Part shown: positions 53,537-64,000 of the stretch, one piece after another
How the letters are laid out: each line of letters begins with the position of its first letter
Numbering within the stretch: the stretch's first letter is position 1
Assembly: GCF_034190915.1 (NCBI RefSeq)
Contig: NW_026947490.1
Span: 68,375,494 to 68,439,493, forward strand
From: Cavia porcellus
Taxonomy: Eukaryota > Chordata > Mammalia > Rodentia > Caviidae
Length of the DNA: 64,000 nt
Reading direction: 5' to 3'
Notes under the pieces: model-generated
Told to the model about the DNA's origin: nothing
Database searches by the model: none
What the model saw: the letters and a program-made list of their open reading frames with translations, nothing else
Translations under genes and position numbers: made by a program

Positions 53537-54195
53537 TTTAGTTGATTTTCTCTCATTGCTGAGACTAAATACCCAACACTTAAATTTAAAGCAGGGAAAA
53601 GGATATAACTCATGTATGTTTAACTGTGTAGGATTGATAACCATATTACTAAGTTTTTGTTGGATCATTGAGCAGAACTGTTTGCAGTCTCACTGTTTGA
53701 ATGTCCACTTTATATGCTTTAATTTTGTAACTTGGACAACTATTTCTAAGAGGACAGTATGTAATTTATCAACTAGTGATTCCTTAGTGTTTATTATTAC
53801 TTAGTGTTTATTATTAGTGTTAGCTTTTTTTCCTCTTTAAATAAAATTTTTAAAAATTTAAAGCAGGGAAATGCTTATTTAGCTCACAGTTTGTGGAGGT
53901 TTCAGCTCATAATGTGCTGGCTTTAAGGCAGGGTGGAATGGTGAGGGGCAACAGTTCAAGGCACAAAAGACAGAAAGAGCACCAAGAGCAAAAAGGGGAC
54001 AGAGCCTTATGTTCTTTTCCTGCCTTATGTTGTAGGCAGGCCATGCACCCTAGGGTGGGTGAGCACCACTAATCCCAGCAATAGATAATGAACCAATCAC
54101 AGACTCTAGATTCATCTGCCTCTAAGAGCCCACCCTCCATTACTGCTTGAGGCTTTGAGGCGACACCAGACACAATCCATAGCAGGTTTTTATGG
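53537..54195 (-). mobile_element. MaLR-type LTR split by a retroposed insert
   Basis: The left part 53537-53599 ('gttgattttctctcattgctgagactaaatacccaacac') is the antisense LTR 3' end. The sequence resumes at 53872 with 'tgcttatttagctcacagtttgtggaggtttcagctcataatgtgctggc' and continues through 'ggcacaaaagacag' to about 54195. The reading is minus-strand MaLR, the same family as the 9.7-kb copy. The gap is the insert annotated separately. Confidence 0.85.
53600..53853 (+). pseudogene. Retroposed 3'-end fragment of unknown transcript
   Basis: A 254-base insert is flanked by a perfect 18-base direct repeat, aaatttaaagcagggaaa, at 53582-53599 and 53854-53871, which is the hallmark of L1-mediated retroposition. 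Its right end has AATAAA (53840-53845) followed by a very short T/A-rich end that runs into the A-rich target. The insert does not look like ID, B1, MIR or L1. It most resembles the 3' UTR of a 5'-truncated messenger copy. The parent gene is unknown. A 17-base unit (cttagtgtttattatta) is tandemly doubled at 53783-53816. Confidence 0.7.
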
Positions 54196-54199
54196 ACAG

Positions 54200-55155
54200 G
54201 AAAAAAACTCTAGCATATCTAGAGTTCAGTATTCTCTGAGGTTTTCAAATATCACTGGGTACCCTAGAGTGTGTCCCCTGTATATAAGAGGGGGTTACTC
54301 TGCCTAATCCACTGACTCCATGGTAGACCTTCCAAGCCCTGGGTCGGCAGCTCTGGGACAAGGTGACCTGCTGCTCACAGCCTGTCCTTGGCAGTTGGGT
54401 GCAGTCCTCTGGCTGAGTTCTGGCCAGTGAGATATGCGTGGGAGGGATGAACCTCTCCAGGCCTGATCCGTGAAAGTCTCTCACTGAAGCTTTCTGTCCT
54501 CCTTTGGCAACTAAGTGGAAAAAGATGCAGAGACTCAGAGGGAGTCACAGGATGGCAGTAACTGGTATGATGAAGTACCTACCATTCACATCATGTGAAA
54601 CTTCGAATCTGTAGAAAAGCTTTATTGTGTTAAGTCTCTGAGTTCCAAGTCGTTTATTACAGAATCTGAGGTTACTTTAAGTGACATATGCTATGATAAA
54701 ATCTATTAATGTGCACAATAAAAGTTACTGTTAGTGGACCATTATGCCAGAATTACCACTAGGTTTTAACTGTGTGCTTTCTCTCAGTCTATGGCACATG
54801 GCCACGACTAAGGAATGCTCTTCTCAATTACAAAGATGGTAAGGAGATCCCATATCCTGTTTCCGTCTTTCAAAGGGAATTAGCATGGCATAAAAATACT
54901 CAGATTGCCCAATAATCAGTCACTGGAAACCCATCTGGCACAGCAGTGAGCTCATCCCCTTGGAAGTGAAGACATTTCCGTGCGAGGCTGGCTGGGGTGG
55001 CTTCCAGAATAGGCCAGCTGGGTTTGCAAAGGTCTAGGGGTGGTCAGGACAGTGCCCAGCAGAGAATGTCCAGGGGTCGACTAGCACGTCAATGTCATTG
55101 TAAATGATTTAAAACATATTACACTTACTGAGTGAGGATGCCTGGTGTTAGGCCT
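54200..55155. other. Unassigned; possible old repeat 54400-54700
   Basis: 'gttctggccagtgagatatgcgtggg' (54417-54442) and 'tttattgtgttaagtctctgagttcc' (54623-54648) resemble the two ends of an old mammalian repeat that I cannot name reliably; it is the same type suspected at 15.66 kb. No gene. Confidence 0.4.
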
Positions 55156-55159
55156 AGGA

Positions 55160-55345
55160 GTTCAGCGCCCTTGTCCTGTCTGCTGCAGGACTTGCCCTAC
55201 GGTCTCCCACCTCTGCCAAGACCCCTGCTTACTTGCCGCCCCTACAAGAAGCATTGTCTAGCATCTATCTCTAGAACCAAGTATGCTGTCCGGCAGAGAG
55301 AAGTATTCATTAATAATTTATTAGATGAATGAAAGCATGAATGTT
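55160..55345 (+). mobile_element. L2 LINE 3' end (probable)
   Basis: 'ccaagacccctgcttacttgccgcccctacaagaagc' and the ending 'gtccggcagagagaagtattcattaataatttattagatgaatgaaagcatgaatg' match the L2 end 'ggcacatagtaggtgctcaataaatatttgttgaatgaatgaatgaatg'. Confidence 0.7.
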
Positions 55346-55349
55346 CATT

Positions 55350-56190
55350 TAATTAACCGGAAGCAGAGGCAAAGAAAGTTGAAAATGCCCTACCTGGAGT
55401 AAATGTGTACACTGGGAATAGAATTTAGGGTGCTTCATTTTGAATGGCTGCAAGTCCTCTTCTTCCAAGTGCATTTATTCAAAGAGGTGACTAAGCACTT
55501 CCCCCTGACCATCACCCCAAAACACAAATGCTCATTACAGCTGCTGCAACCCCCCAGTGGAAGTGGCCATCAGTTCCCTGGGCCACCCAATACCCTTCAG
55601 TACTCATTTCCTGGGGGTGGTAAGAGTCAAAAAATGAGAGAACATAGTTGAAAATATTCTATAAATTCTTCAAAAATACGCATACCTAGCTTCTGCAAGT
55701 GTGACACTTGCCTCTGGAATGATGGGATTTCAAAGACAACCCTTTGTGAGGAGAACGTTTTGGGGACAGTGAGCCCTTGGGTTACATAATTTCCAGGGCC
55801 ATCACAGAGCAATCAGAATCCCATCACCATGTACTCCACTCAGGACCCCAAACCACATGCACATGAAAGAAAGGAGGGCCACCCCTTCACTGGCAAGGTT
55901 ATTACACCAGGCAGAGCTTTGGAGGATTTCACTGTGCCCAAGAGCCAGGTGTTAATCCACAGCTAACCCTCTGCATTGGCAGCAGATCATCCAACATGCA
56001 GAGGGACAGGCCCAAATGAGGGGAGGCTAACACAGTCCCTGATTTCAGACTTGCATTTTCTTATGGGAACAAAGAAAAGTCTACTGAATGAAGACGAAAA
56101 CATCCCCACATCAGGGTCAAAAGTATTTCATGAACAAAGTAAAAACTATTGCATTGTTTCCTGTTTACATCAAGCAAGAATAATTAAAAA
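55350..56190. other. Unique sequence, no gene
   Basis: No recognisable repeat or exon. Confidence 0.4.
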
Positions 56191-56200
56191 ATCTAAGAAT

Positions 56201-56330
56201 GGTCAAGCATGGTGGTACATGTCTGTAATCCCAGAACTCGGAGGCAGAGGCAGGACAATTGCTACAAATTCAAGGCCAGCCTGAACTGCATAGTGCGATC
56301 CTGTCTCAAAAAGATAAGAAAAAAAAAAAA
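56201..56330 (+). mobile_element. B1 SINE monomer with target duplication
   Basis: 'gtcaagcatggtggtacatgtctgtaatcccagaactcggaggcagaggcaggacaattgctacaaattcaaggccagcctgaactgcatagtgcgatcctgtctcaaaa' is a full-length B1 with an A-rich tail. Flanked by tctaagaatg (56192-56201) and tccaagaatg (56331-56340), one mismatch apart. Unlike most B1 here it has no ID-like half. Confidence 0.95.
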
Positions 56331-56344
56331 TCCAAGAATGAAAG

Positions 56345-58710
56345 ATTTATTTTTAGTCCTACTGAAAAGATGTGGTTCTGTGTCAACATAAAAAAATACC
56401 ACTGCAAAACACAGGATGCATGAGATTCAAACACATCAGTGAAAATACAAACACATCATCCGTTACTGACAGGCACCAAAGGCCTTAAAAGGTGGCTGAA
56501 AATACTAATACAAACAGACTTGACACAGAAATCTAATAAACTTGCTAATTGTTTCCCCTTGGAGAGCCCCACCCCAGTACAGCACATGTTACCGATCTTC
56601 TGAGAACAGGCAAAGCCCAAGCCATATGTAGACATTAAATAACGCAAAGGACCCCCTCACCCTTTAAAAACATACATTGCTGTAACGAAATGATGAAACG
56701 AACAGCAGAAATAGCAAATTGAGAATCAAAGCCCAGCTTTCCACATGTGGAAACATTTGCTTGAATCATGGTCTCTTGCACTGTCCAGATTGGTGATACT
56801 AGTTATTCTACAAGATGTAAGTAAAGCCCAGAAATCCTAGGCTCTTTTTAGAGAAACGCCTTGTCCTCAAGAAAATCAGCCACCGACATCACCCTAATGA
56901 CTCATGCAGACAGTAGGTGGGGTCATATTTGCCAACTACCTCGTATTTCTAAAGCCTGTCAGTCTAGGAAGCACAACTTCTGCTCAGAAGTAAACACACA
57001 AACTGCTCTGTGATTCCAGCCCTAACAGATTGATCACACCTTGCCGTTGGAGAGAAATTTGATATCCATAGATCAGTGCTGGCAGGCCTGGCTCTGAGGT
57101 GTACACAGGGCCAGTGTGAGAGCACTGGGGAGGCTGCTCTGCAGATTAAGGTAGGGAGCTCTCCAAATTCCTAACCCCTGGGTGGTCACGGTGGCCACTG
57201 GTCCTCCAAAAGCATCCCTGAGGGATGAGCCGCAGACGATCAAGGAACCACACGTCTCTGAAGTAGATGCGCGTGTGTCTTGAAGCCAGGCAGAGAGGAC
57301 AGCAAGGCAGCCTCATTTTGGGCTTTGTCAGCAGGCATTGGGAATTGAAGTTAGAAACAAAGTTTACAGCTCTTATGAGGGATGCAGTTTCTATAAAGGG
57401 AGAAAAAAATTCCAAAAAGAACTTAAAAAAAAAAAGGAATGACATCCAACTTTTAAAAAAATAATCTGAAACAGATTTACATGTTCCACACATATGCCTT
57501 CCACATCTCTGAGACCAGAAGCGATTTATGATGGCCCGGAAATTCAGATCATTCATTCTATTTATTTTGTTTTTTTATAGTTTGAGCTGCACAGTCAGGA
57601 GCGAGTTGAGGCTAGGATTGTGGTAGAGTGCACAGGAGTAGATTCCTCAGGAAGCTTAAACTTCCAGGATTCTCACTCTTACGTCTGGGCCAGCTCCTAG
57701 CCATCCATTCATGTGGTCATTTTTGCAAAAGTGCGATATTTTCACTGTCATTAGATACGACTAATTTCCCTTTCACTTTGATTTCCCCTCTGTGACATGT
57801 GCTCTCTTGACCAACAGCATTGGAATTTCCACGGGAATTTTGGGAATTTAACCAAGTTGAGAGGGGACACTTTGGTTTGGAATATGGACAGCCCAGTCCC
57901 CATCAGCCGCACCAGTTTGGGAATGGCCTCCGGAAACAGCCCCGGGCTCATCCTGCGCCCCCAACACGGGGCTGGCGAGCCCCACAAGAGGGTTGCATCT
58001 CACAACACTGGCTGGGAAGTCTCATGCAAGCAGAAGAGCAATAAGGTTCAAACACCACAAATCAGAAGCTGGGCTGTGGAGATCTTCCTATCACCATACT
58101 GGGGAAATTACGGTGTAGTTGTCATAATCCTTAGGCAGAGGTGGGAGTTATTCCCAGACATGTGTATAACATACAGTGTATGCAATTACAAAGCACCACG
58201 ATTTTTTCTTTATTGAAGGGAATAGGATGTAGCTGGATTTTCTCACCACTTCTGCTTGGAGAGGGTGGACCCTGTACTTTTAACTCTTAGCAGCAGGGCT
58301 AGTCTACAACAAATCACCCCGAGGAGGAGAAACTTCAGAAATCTTTCCAGATTCTACAGGAATTCTAAAATCTGCACAAAACTTCTGGTACAAGTTGTGA
58401 ATCTGAAAGACAAGCTTCTAAACGTCAGTACCCCACAGTCCTCTTGAAAGTCATCACTTATGACTCTCATTTCCAGATGCCCCCTAATGCTCTATCCACA
58501 ATAGATGCTCCATGATGGACTGTGGGGCCACGGTCTGGTCATCAGCTGAGAGGGCACTGACCACCTCTCCCCCAGCTTAGCATCCCAGCTTCATGCCATC
58601 CATCTCCTCAGGGCAGGTAGCTCCACTCACGATTCTGGGGATATCTGGGCGCTGGGCCTGCTGCCACCGGCAGCCTTGGGAGAAAACCTGACCCACAGCA
58701 CAGTCAGGTA
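56345..58710. other. Unique sequence, no gene
   Basis: 2.3 kb without a young SINE. 57405-57465 is A-rich. The open frames at 57146-57556 (minus) and 57797-58216 (plus) have no domain. No CpG island. Confidence 0.4.
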
Positions 58711-58711
58711 C

Positions 58712-58822
58712 AGATCAAAATTAAAAGTTCAAAGCACAGTTGCTGCTGAGTACGTGTCACTTTTGAACCATTGTAAAGTCAAAAAGCTGGGAGTCAAATA
58801 TCGTTTAAGTCAGAGAGCATCT
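58712..58822 (+). mobile_element. Tigger-type DNA transposon remnant
   Basis: 'atcaaaattaaaagttcaaagcacagttgctgctgagtacgtgtcacttttgaaccattgtaaagtcaaaaa' followed by 'agtcaaatatcgtttaagtcagagagcatct' matches the 3' terminal part of a TcMar-Tigger family ('actgaatgcgtatcgctttcgcaccatcgtaaagtcaaaaa...taagtcggggaccatct'). Confidence 0.75.
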
Positions 58823-59169
58823 AAATCAGAGATTCCTGCTAATAACAGGAATCACATTTTAAAAATACAGACTGTCAGATGCTCTTAATAAACTGATGGC
58901 AAAGGGCTCATGACATTATATATGTGTGCACTTATTTTTGTTAATTATGATTTTAACTATATGTATTTATGGGTTTGTGGGATTTATGAGTTGCTGTGAC
59001 AATCTCATTGATAATTCATTACACATAAGCATGTGTACCAATCAAGTCAGGGTAATTAAAACTGCACTGCCTGCTGGTTTCAGCTGTGATGAAGTCTTTC
59101 CCTGCTCCTAGCCATTCAGGGAGGTCCCCCTAGCTTGAATGCTGCCCCCTGAATAGCTGTTAAAACACC

Positions 59170-59287
59170 CCCACATACAGGCCCCAGATCAATTAAAGCA
59201 GACTCTGGGAGTCAGCCTAGGGGTGGGTGATTTTAAAAGCTCTCTGGGTGAATCTAAAACTCATTCAGAGATTGACAGCCATCGCTT
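59170..59287 (+). mobile_element. hAT-Charlie (MER5A-like) fragment
   Basis: 'ggccccagatcaattaaagcagactctgggagtcagcctaggggtgggtgattttaaaagctctctgggtgaatctaaaactcattcagagattgacagcc' follows the MER5A order 'cccagacctactgaatcagaatctctggggg...tttaacaagccctccaggtgattctgatgcac...gagaaccactg', with the terminal repeat worn. Confidence 0.75.
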
Positions 59288-59289
59288 TA

Positions 59290-59640
59290 GCCAAAGGAGA
59301 GACTGTGAACCATGAAATATGGCCTAAACAAAACACACAAATGGTCTCTCATCACTGCCCCTAGCACATAAACACACTTTTGATTAATGTTTCTGAAGAT
59401 CAATGACAGTAAGAACATGGTATACTGCAACCACATCTGTCATCTTGGTGTATTCTTCAATATTTTCAACACGCTTCCATCATATTCCCTGACCATAGCA
59501 CCATTACCCCTTTTCTGTAATGGAGAAAGCAAAACCCTGGAGAGATTTAAATCCTTTCTGGACAGTTTTCCTGGAACAAAGTTTGTTATTCTCAGCACTG
59601 TCAAAAGCTCTGCTGAAATACAATTATTTGTGGGCTGTTT
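59290..59640. other. Unique sequence, no gene
   Basis: Nothing recognisable between the MER5-like piece and the next SINE. Confidence 0.4.
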
Positions 59641-59643
59641 TTG

Positions 59644-59820
59644 TAGTGCTGGGGACTGAACCCTGGGCCTTCACATTAAGCTACCTTCCCCAGGACTTAC
59701 TTATTTGTTTATTACATTTGGACGCAGGGTCTTTCTAAGACACTAAGTTTCCCAGGCTGAGCTTGAACTTGGGACCCTCCTGCTTCGGCCTCCCAGAGTG
59801 CTTGCCCCACAGCTGGCTGG
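59644..59820 (-). mobile_element. B1-dID dimeric SINE
   Basis: Antisense ID-like half, middle deleted: 'gtagtgctggggactgaaccctgggccttcacattaagctaccttcccc' (59643-59691). Antisense B1: 'catttggacgcagggtctttctaagacactaagtttcccaggctgagcttgaacttgggaccctcctgcttcggcctcccagagtg' (59716-59800). Confidence 0.93.
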
Positions 59821-59824
59821 ATTA

Positions 59825-61380
59825 TTTTCCTTGCCTCTTCCCCTTGAGAATATGAGCAGGTAAAGATGGCTCAGTATATTATTTTAAGTGTCCCTCCTAA
59901 ACCAACCCCCCTGACCAGCAGACCTTGAAGGCTGAGAGCTGGAGGGGCTACCCAGGATTAAGCAGTGGCTGAAGCACATTCAGGTCACCCTGGGCCCTGC
60001 TTCCAACCTCTGCCTGCCTGGTCCACACAGCAGCCGGCTCTGCAGCCTGCTCGCAGGCCTGATTGCTAACTTGGCCTCCTGGCTTAGCTCATTAGTTTAG
60101 ACCTGCTACTGCCTTCCAGACCCCGTGGGCTGCTTCTGGCAGCGATCACAGCCACGTGAGTGACTGGTGTTGGCCCTCAGGGCCAGCCAGCCAGCTTGGC
60201 TGTGACTGACCAAGGGGAATATGGGGAGAGCTGAGCCTGTGAGTCCCAGCTGTCCCCAACAAGGCCAAGCATCTGCTGACCTGGACTGGACTGGGGTTGG
60301 GCCGGAAGACACCGTCTCTGCTTTCCGGGCTGGGCTGGGCAGCTGACAGTTCATGGCCTCCTCGGGAGGCTGCAGACATGGATGGAGTCCCAGGGAAGGA
60401 CTGGCCCACTCTCTTCCTTGAGTTTCGAAGCTTAGTTTTTATGTAACTTGATGAGGCCCGAGAGAAGACAACGAGATGAAACAAAACTAGGAGGCAGAGT
60501 TAGGGAGCCAGGTGCCCCCAAACTCACTAGGAATCACAGCAACCCCTGGACAGACAGCCGAGAAATTATCCAGTGCCATGCAGGGGGACACGTGACTAGG
60601 ACTAAAGGATTTAGAAACACTCCAGTGGACATGCCAACTCTCCTGCTGCTAGAATCTCCCCACAGGGGGTCTTCTGTCTTTCTTTTCTTTTTTTTCTAGA
60701 ATTCTTTCAGATTCACAACTTGTCACTGGAAATATTATGTGAAATTTCTGGATGGCTGTCAAATTTGGGAAGATCTACATGTCATCTAGTAGAGACGCAG
60801 TTGCTGTTTAGACTAGAACTACAGGCACACGCCCTTCAAGCACAGGCTTCTGGGAAAATCCCATCCCTGGAAACTCTGCCTGCCCCTGGGTGGATGCTCA
60901 AGAGCAGACAGGGCCTGGGGGTGGGGTCACGCCTGTCCACACAAGCAGCAGGGCACCTTGGCTGTGACCTCCGGGCCTATTCCTTCAGTGCAGATACTGA
61001 GATGGGGCTGGGTTTCTGCATGAGTTTAGACACTGAAGTTCAGAATGGGGTTATACCTAAAATACCAAGGCCAGCTGTGCTCCTTTGCTTCCAGGCTGTG
61101 CAGTGTGAGCCAGAGAGTACGGAGAGTGGCCAGGCCTGAGCTGACCTAATGAAGCAAGCAGGGTGTCTCCTGCTGGCTCTCTCATGGCTGCCCTCCAGTG
61201 GACCAGCCCCTCTCCAGAGGGCTGGAGCATCAGGAACAGCATCTCCTAGGCAAGCAGGGAGGTGGCTTAATGCCACCAATCGGCTTGGTGGCCGAGGGAG
61301 CTAATACACTTGGTCTCCACTTCTGAAGTGGACCCTCAGCCCGTTTTCTCAGTGGTGCTGTCTCATGCAGACATGTCTCT
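59825..61380. other. Unique sequence, no gene
   Basis: 60100-60420 is GC-richer with open minus frames (60106-60484) that have no domain. A TTCTTTT tract sits at 60676-60695. Confidence 0.4.
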
Positions 61381-61382
61381 CC

Positions 61383-61470
61383 TGGCTGGGGTGTAGCTCA
61401 GCTCTTGCCTAATGTGTGACGCCCTGGTTCAAACGCCAGTGCTGCACCAATTGAGCAAACAAAAATGAAA
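61383..61470 (+). mobile_element. ID SINE
   Basis: 'ggctggggtgtagctcagctcttgcctaatgtgtgacgccctggttcaaacgccagtgctgcacc' plus an A-rich CAAACAAAAATGAAA tail. The A box (gtagctcag) and B box (ggttcaaacgcc) are present with a small deletion after the A box. Confidence 0.93.
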
Positions 61471-61654
61471 CACTCAGAAAATGCTGTCCTCTGTTTTCCT
61501 TAGATTTGGACGTAGGCTGCATGCAAGTGCCTCCCTTCAGAGGTGGCTGTGTAAGTCACCAAACAGAGGGGAAGTGAGGAAAAGGCTCAGTTTTGCTGCT
61601 TAATGCTCCTGTCCCATATGGCCACACTGTCCTTGCCAGTTGGTCACCCCAAAA

Positions 61655-61706
61655 CTGATGCACACATGTATACGTGCACGCACGTGTGGACACGTACACA
61701 CACACA
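61655..61706. repeat. Interrupted CA/TG tract
   Basis: Alternating purine-pyrimidine units (acacatgtatacgtgcacgc, acgtgtgg, acacgtacacacacaca) over about 50 bases. Such mixed ACGT alternation is the type of sequence that can adopt Z-DNA. Confidence 0.85.
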
Positions 61707-61709
61707 GAG

Positions 61710-63220
61710 GCTGAGGGGAAAACTCGAGCCAGTTGAAAGAGCATCCTTTGTCATTGTGGCCAGCAATCCTGTGGCTTTAATCACACGCCTCTGTTGTTCA
61801 CTGCCTGAGCAACTGAGAGTGCTTCCCCTGCCCCAAGGGTCAACAGGCTTATCTATGTGGCATACTGGTCCTTCCTAGGATCACCTGAAAACTGTCCTGG
61901 ACCCTGTAGACTGTGCAGCTCCAGGCACCCAGCCCTTGGCAGAGCGCACCTTTATGTCACCAGCTGGCCTCAGAGACCAACACTTGAGGGTGCTCATGCT
62001 TGCCCTTCCCCACTGCCACCACCTCACCCTGCAAGGAAAAGTCCAAGGAGCATGGGCTTCCTCTGTGGAGCGCCGAGACCACCGCACCCCCAAGTAGGCA
62101 GCACCCGGGCTCCCTGTAGCCCAATACAGCTCTGTTCTTTTAGCAACAGAAAGTTCCAATGCCGCCAAGCGCTAATCACATTGGGAAGAACTGCAGTCAA
62201 AACAAGCGTGTTTCCTCTCGCCCTCCTCTCCCCTAGCCGACCCTGCCGCCCGCATCAGGGCCCTCCAAAGCCCTGGACACAGTTTCCCCTCTCCTAAACT
62301 AAACTGTGTTCTCCCTGTGTCTGGGGACTCACCAGGCACCAGGGCAAGCTGAGCCTCCGTGGCCAGACAATCGCGCACATCCTTGGCGTCGGAGGACGCC
62401 CTGCGTCCCGGCCAGCTTCTTTGGCAGGTTGAAGGAAAACTTGGGGAAGAGCGCAAACCCAGAGACATTCCAGGATATGAGAGCAAAGCAAGAGAGCTGC
62501 AGCCGCCTGCCAGCATTCCCAAGACATTCCATCTCTTTTCTTAACTCTTTAAAACTTGGAGAACCCAGGGGTTTCTGCACAGCAGGGCAGAACAGTCCAA
62601 TTTTATATCAACCCTGGAGAAATGGCTATTTCTGTGGGCAACTTGTGAAACACCAGGCATTTTCTTTGGAAGCATCCCAAGTTTAGACTAGGATTTTAAG
62701 GACTGATAAACTTAGTATCTACAACTAAGATTTTGGAGGACAGTAGATGCAGGAGACGGGCAACCTACCTCTCCCCCACACCCAAGATTTTCTGTAAAAA
62801 CTGGCCCTGTGCAGAATTTAACCCAGGGGGAAACACTCAAATGAGGCACAACTCTGTGATTTCACTGAGGTACCTCCGACTATTGATTCTTTTAACCCAG
62901 TTTCAGGAGGACACTGTACTCCAATTCCACAGATTCAGTGGGTGAGATTCCAAGCCAGGGGAGGGAGATAAGTGAGAGGCGAGGCTGCTGTCACAGCCTG
63001 ACTTCCACGATGAAGAGGAGGGGAAAGTTTAACCTCAGTGCCATCCTGGTAGCGTAGTCCTGAAAAATCATGGTTGCTACTGAGGCACATTTGTCTTCCA
63101 CACATTTTGTTCATGGATTTGTTTGCTGTCTCTTCAGGTCTAACTTTTTATTATCAGAAAAGTCACAGAACACAACCTGCTCACTGACTTTTGTGTCTCT
63201 CAGTTCCTCTCATACCCTTA
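61710..63220. other. Unique sequence, no gene
   Basis: 62000-62560 is GC-rich with moderate CpG and open frames on both strands (61857-62297 plus, 62172-62522 minus). There is no domain and no clear island. Nothing else was recognised. Confidence 0.4.
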
Positions 63221-63224
63221 CTGC

Positions 63225-63372
63225 AGCTTGAGCTATGACCTTGGACTAAATTAATTAATCTCTGATTTATTTATCTATATAATGAAAATAAGACCTATCT
63301 CATTTAGGTTGTTGCAAGGATAAAATGACAATGTACTTAGCATGAGTAGCATGGGGACTGGTGTTTTTAAGC
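63225..63372 (+). mobile_element. MIR SINE
   Basis: 'gctatgaccttggactaaattaattaatctctgatttatttatctatataatgaaaataagacctatctcatttaggttgttgcaaggataaaatgacaatgtacttagcatgag' matches the MIR core from 'tgtgaccttgggcaagttacttaacctctctgagcctcagtttcctcatctgtaaaatgggg' to 'gttgtgaggattaaatgag'. Confidence 0.9.
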
Positions 63373-63374
63373 AC

Positions 63375-64000
63375 TTATTGTGAGCCAGTAAAGTGAGATG
63401 AACTCTTGTGACGGTCTTAAAATTTGGGTTTCTCTGAGTCACCTCTTAACTCTGTTTATCCTCTTGCTGTGGACCTGTGCGTTTGTTTCATTAATACCTG
63501 AGAACGTTTCTGTGTTTTTTTTCTGTTTGTGGTGCCGGTGTGAGCACAGTACCACCGAGCAACACCACTGCAAGCCGCGGCACCTGTGGCCTTGTTAACT
63601 TTAAACTCTTTTTTGGTGAGTAATGGCTCTCAGATAAAACACTACTCCTGACTTTAACCTCAGAGATGATTCCTTTATCACCACAATAAAAGGCAGGGGT
63701 GGGATACTAAACTGCCTTTTTGATCCACTAACAGACACAGTTTTATTTAAAAGAGAAAGGGGAAAAAAGGAAGGGTGGAGGAGGACAGGAAAGAAGGAAG
63801 AAGAGGGAGAGAAACTAAATTAAAAATTAGTATGCAGAAAATAATGTTCTCACTCACATTAGCTAATGGCCTTGGCATTTTAAGGAAAAACAAAAGCGAG
63901 GGTTATGATGGCTGCTTCTGCACTGGCCGGGACTCCCGGAGCGGGGAAGCTAGCTGTGAACCAGGCTCCTATCGAAAGCCTGCAATTACCAGACGGGTAG
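63375..64000. other. Unique sequence with purine tract 63750-63816
   Basis: A GAAAGGGGAAAAAAGGAAGG-type purine stretch lies at 63750-63816. 63529-63590 has weak antisense ID-like words (gtggtgccggtgtgagcac). The last 100 bases are GC-richer and end at the window edge without a recognisable exon. Confidence 0.45.

Noticed and set aside
61655..61706. Alternating ACGT tract as a functional Z-DNA site
   Set aside because: Compositionally possible, but it is equally well explained as a degenerate CA repeat; no promoter lies next to it.
1..64000. Possible bacterial-type systems (operons, CRISPR, phage, terminators)
   Set aside because: The window is filled with mammalian SINEs, LINEs and LTRs; there are no operon-like gene strings, Shine-Dalgarno-led frames or spaced direct-repeat arrays.

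Overview
This window looks like non-coding nuclear DNA from a placental mammal, most likely a non-murid rodent. The main evidence is the set of retroposons. Many copies are tRNA-derived ID-type SINEs, B1 (7SL-derived) SINEs, and dimers in which a B1 is followed by an ID-like half (the B1-dID arrangement known from squirrel-like, dormouse, beaver and guinea-pig-like rodents). Older mammalian repeats (MIR, L2, L1 3' ends, MaLR LTRs, hAT/Tigger-type DNA transposon remnants) lie among them. I cannot name the species.

I could not support any protein-coding exon. Open frames up to about 190 codons occur, but their number and length fit chance in 64 kb, and several run through repeats or overlap on both strands. 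No rRNA, functional tRNA gene or CRISPR array was seen. The only gene-like landmark is a CpG island at about 3.36-3.99 kb. It carries an Sp1/EGR1-type site, a palindromic E-box and a strong minus-strand splice donor (exon end at 3613). This fits a CpG-island promoter with a short first exon transcribed leftwards, out of the window. Everything to its right (about 60 kb) would then be upstream flank, or intron of something else.

Layout. 0-3.3 kb: unique sequence, a CA repeat and a MIR. 3.36-4.0 kb: CpG island. 4-17 kb: unique sequence with scattered MIR, ID and B1 copies and a MaLR LTR (9.7-10.1 kb). 17-32 kb: several B1-dID copies, a worn L1 3' end, large pyrimidine microsatellites and one well preserved ID copy (29.35 kb). 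34-36 kb: two MaLR-type LTRs and an L1 3' end. 37.3 kb: a hAT-type element. 38.2-39.0 kb: a 68-bp duplication and a perfect hairpin. 40.6-42.5 kb: a tandem duplication, a nested SINE and an L1 3' end. 44-49 kb: pyrimidine microsatellites, ID and B1-dID copies, two MaLR LTRs and a truncated ID copy with a clear target-site duplication. 53-54.2 kb: a Tigger-like remnant and a MaLR LTR split by a retroposed fragment with an 18-bp target duplication. 55-64 kb: L2, B1, Tigger, MER5-like, B1-dID, ID and MIR copies.

I see no multi-gene system here. The observations of most interest are insertion-history structures that can be read directly from the bases (nested and truncated retroposons, direct duplications, a hairpin), the single CpG-island promoter, and a few repeat-poor blocks that may be conserved enhancers. 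Repeat family names come from my memory of consensus sequences, not from a search; the boundaries are approximate unless a target-site duplication fixes them.
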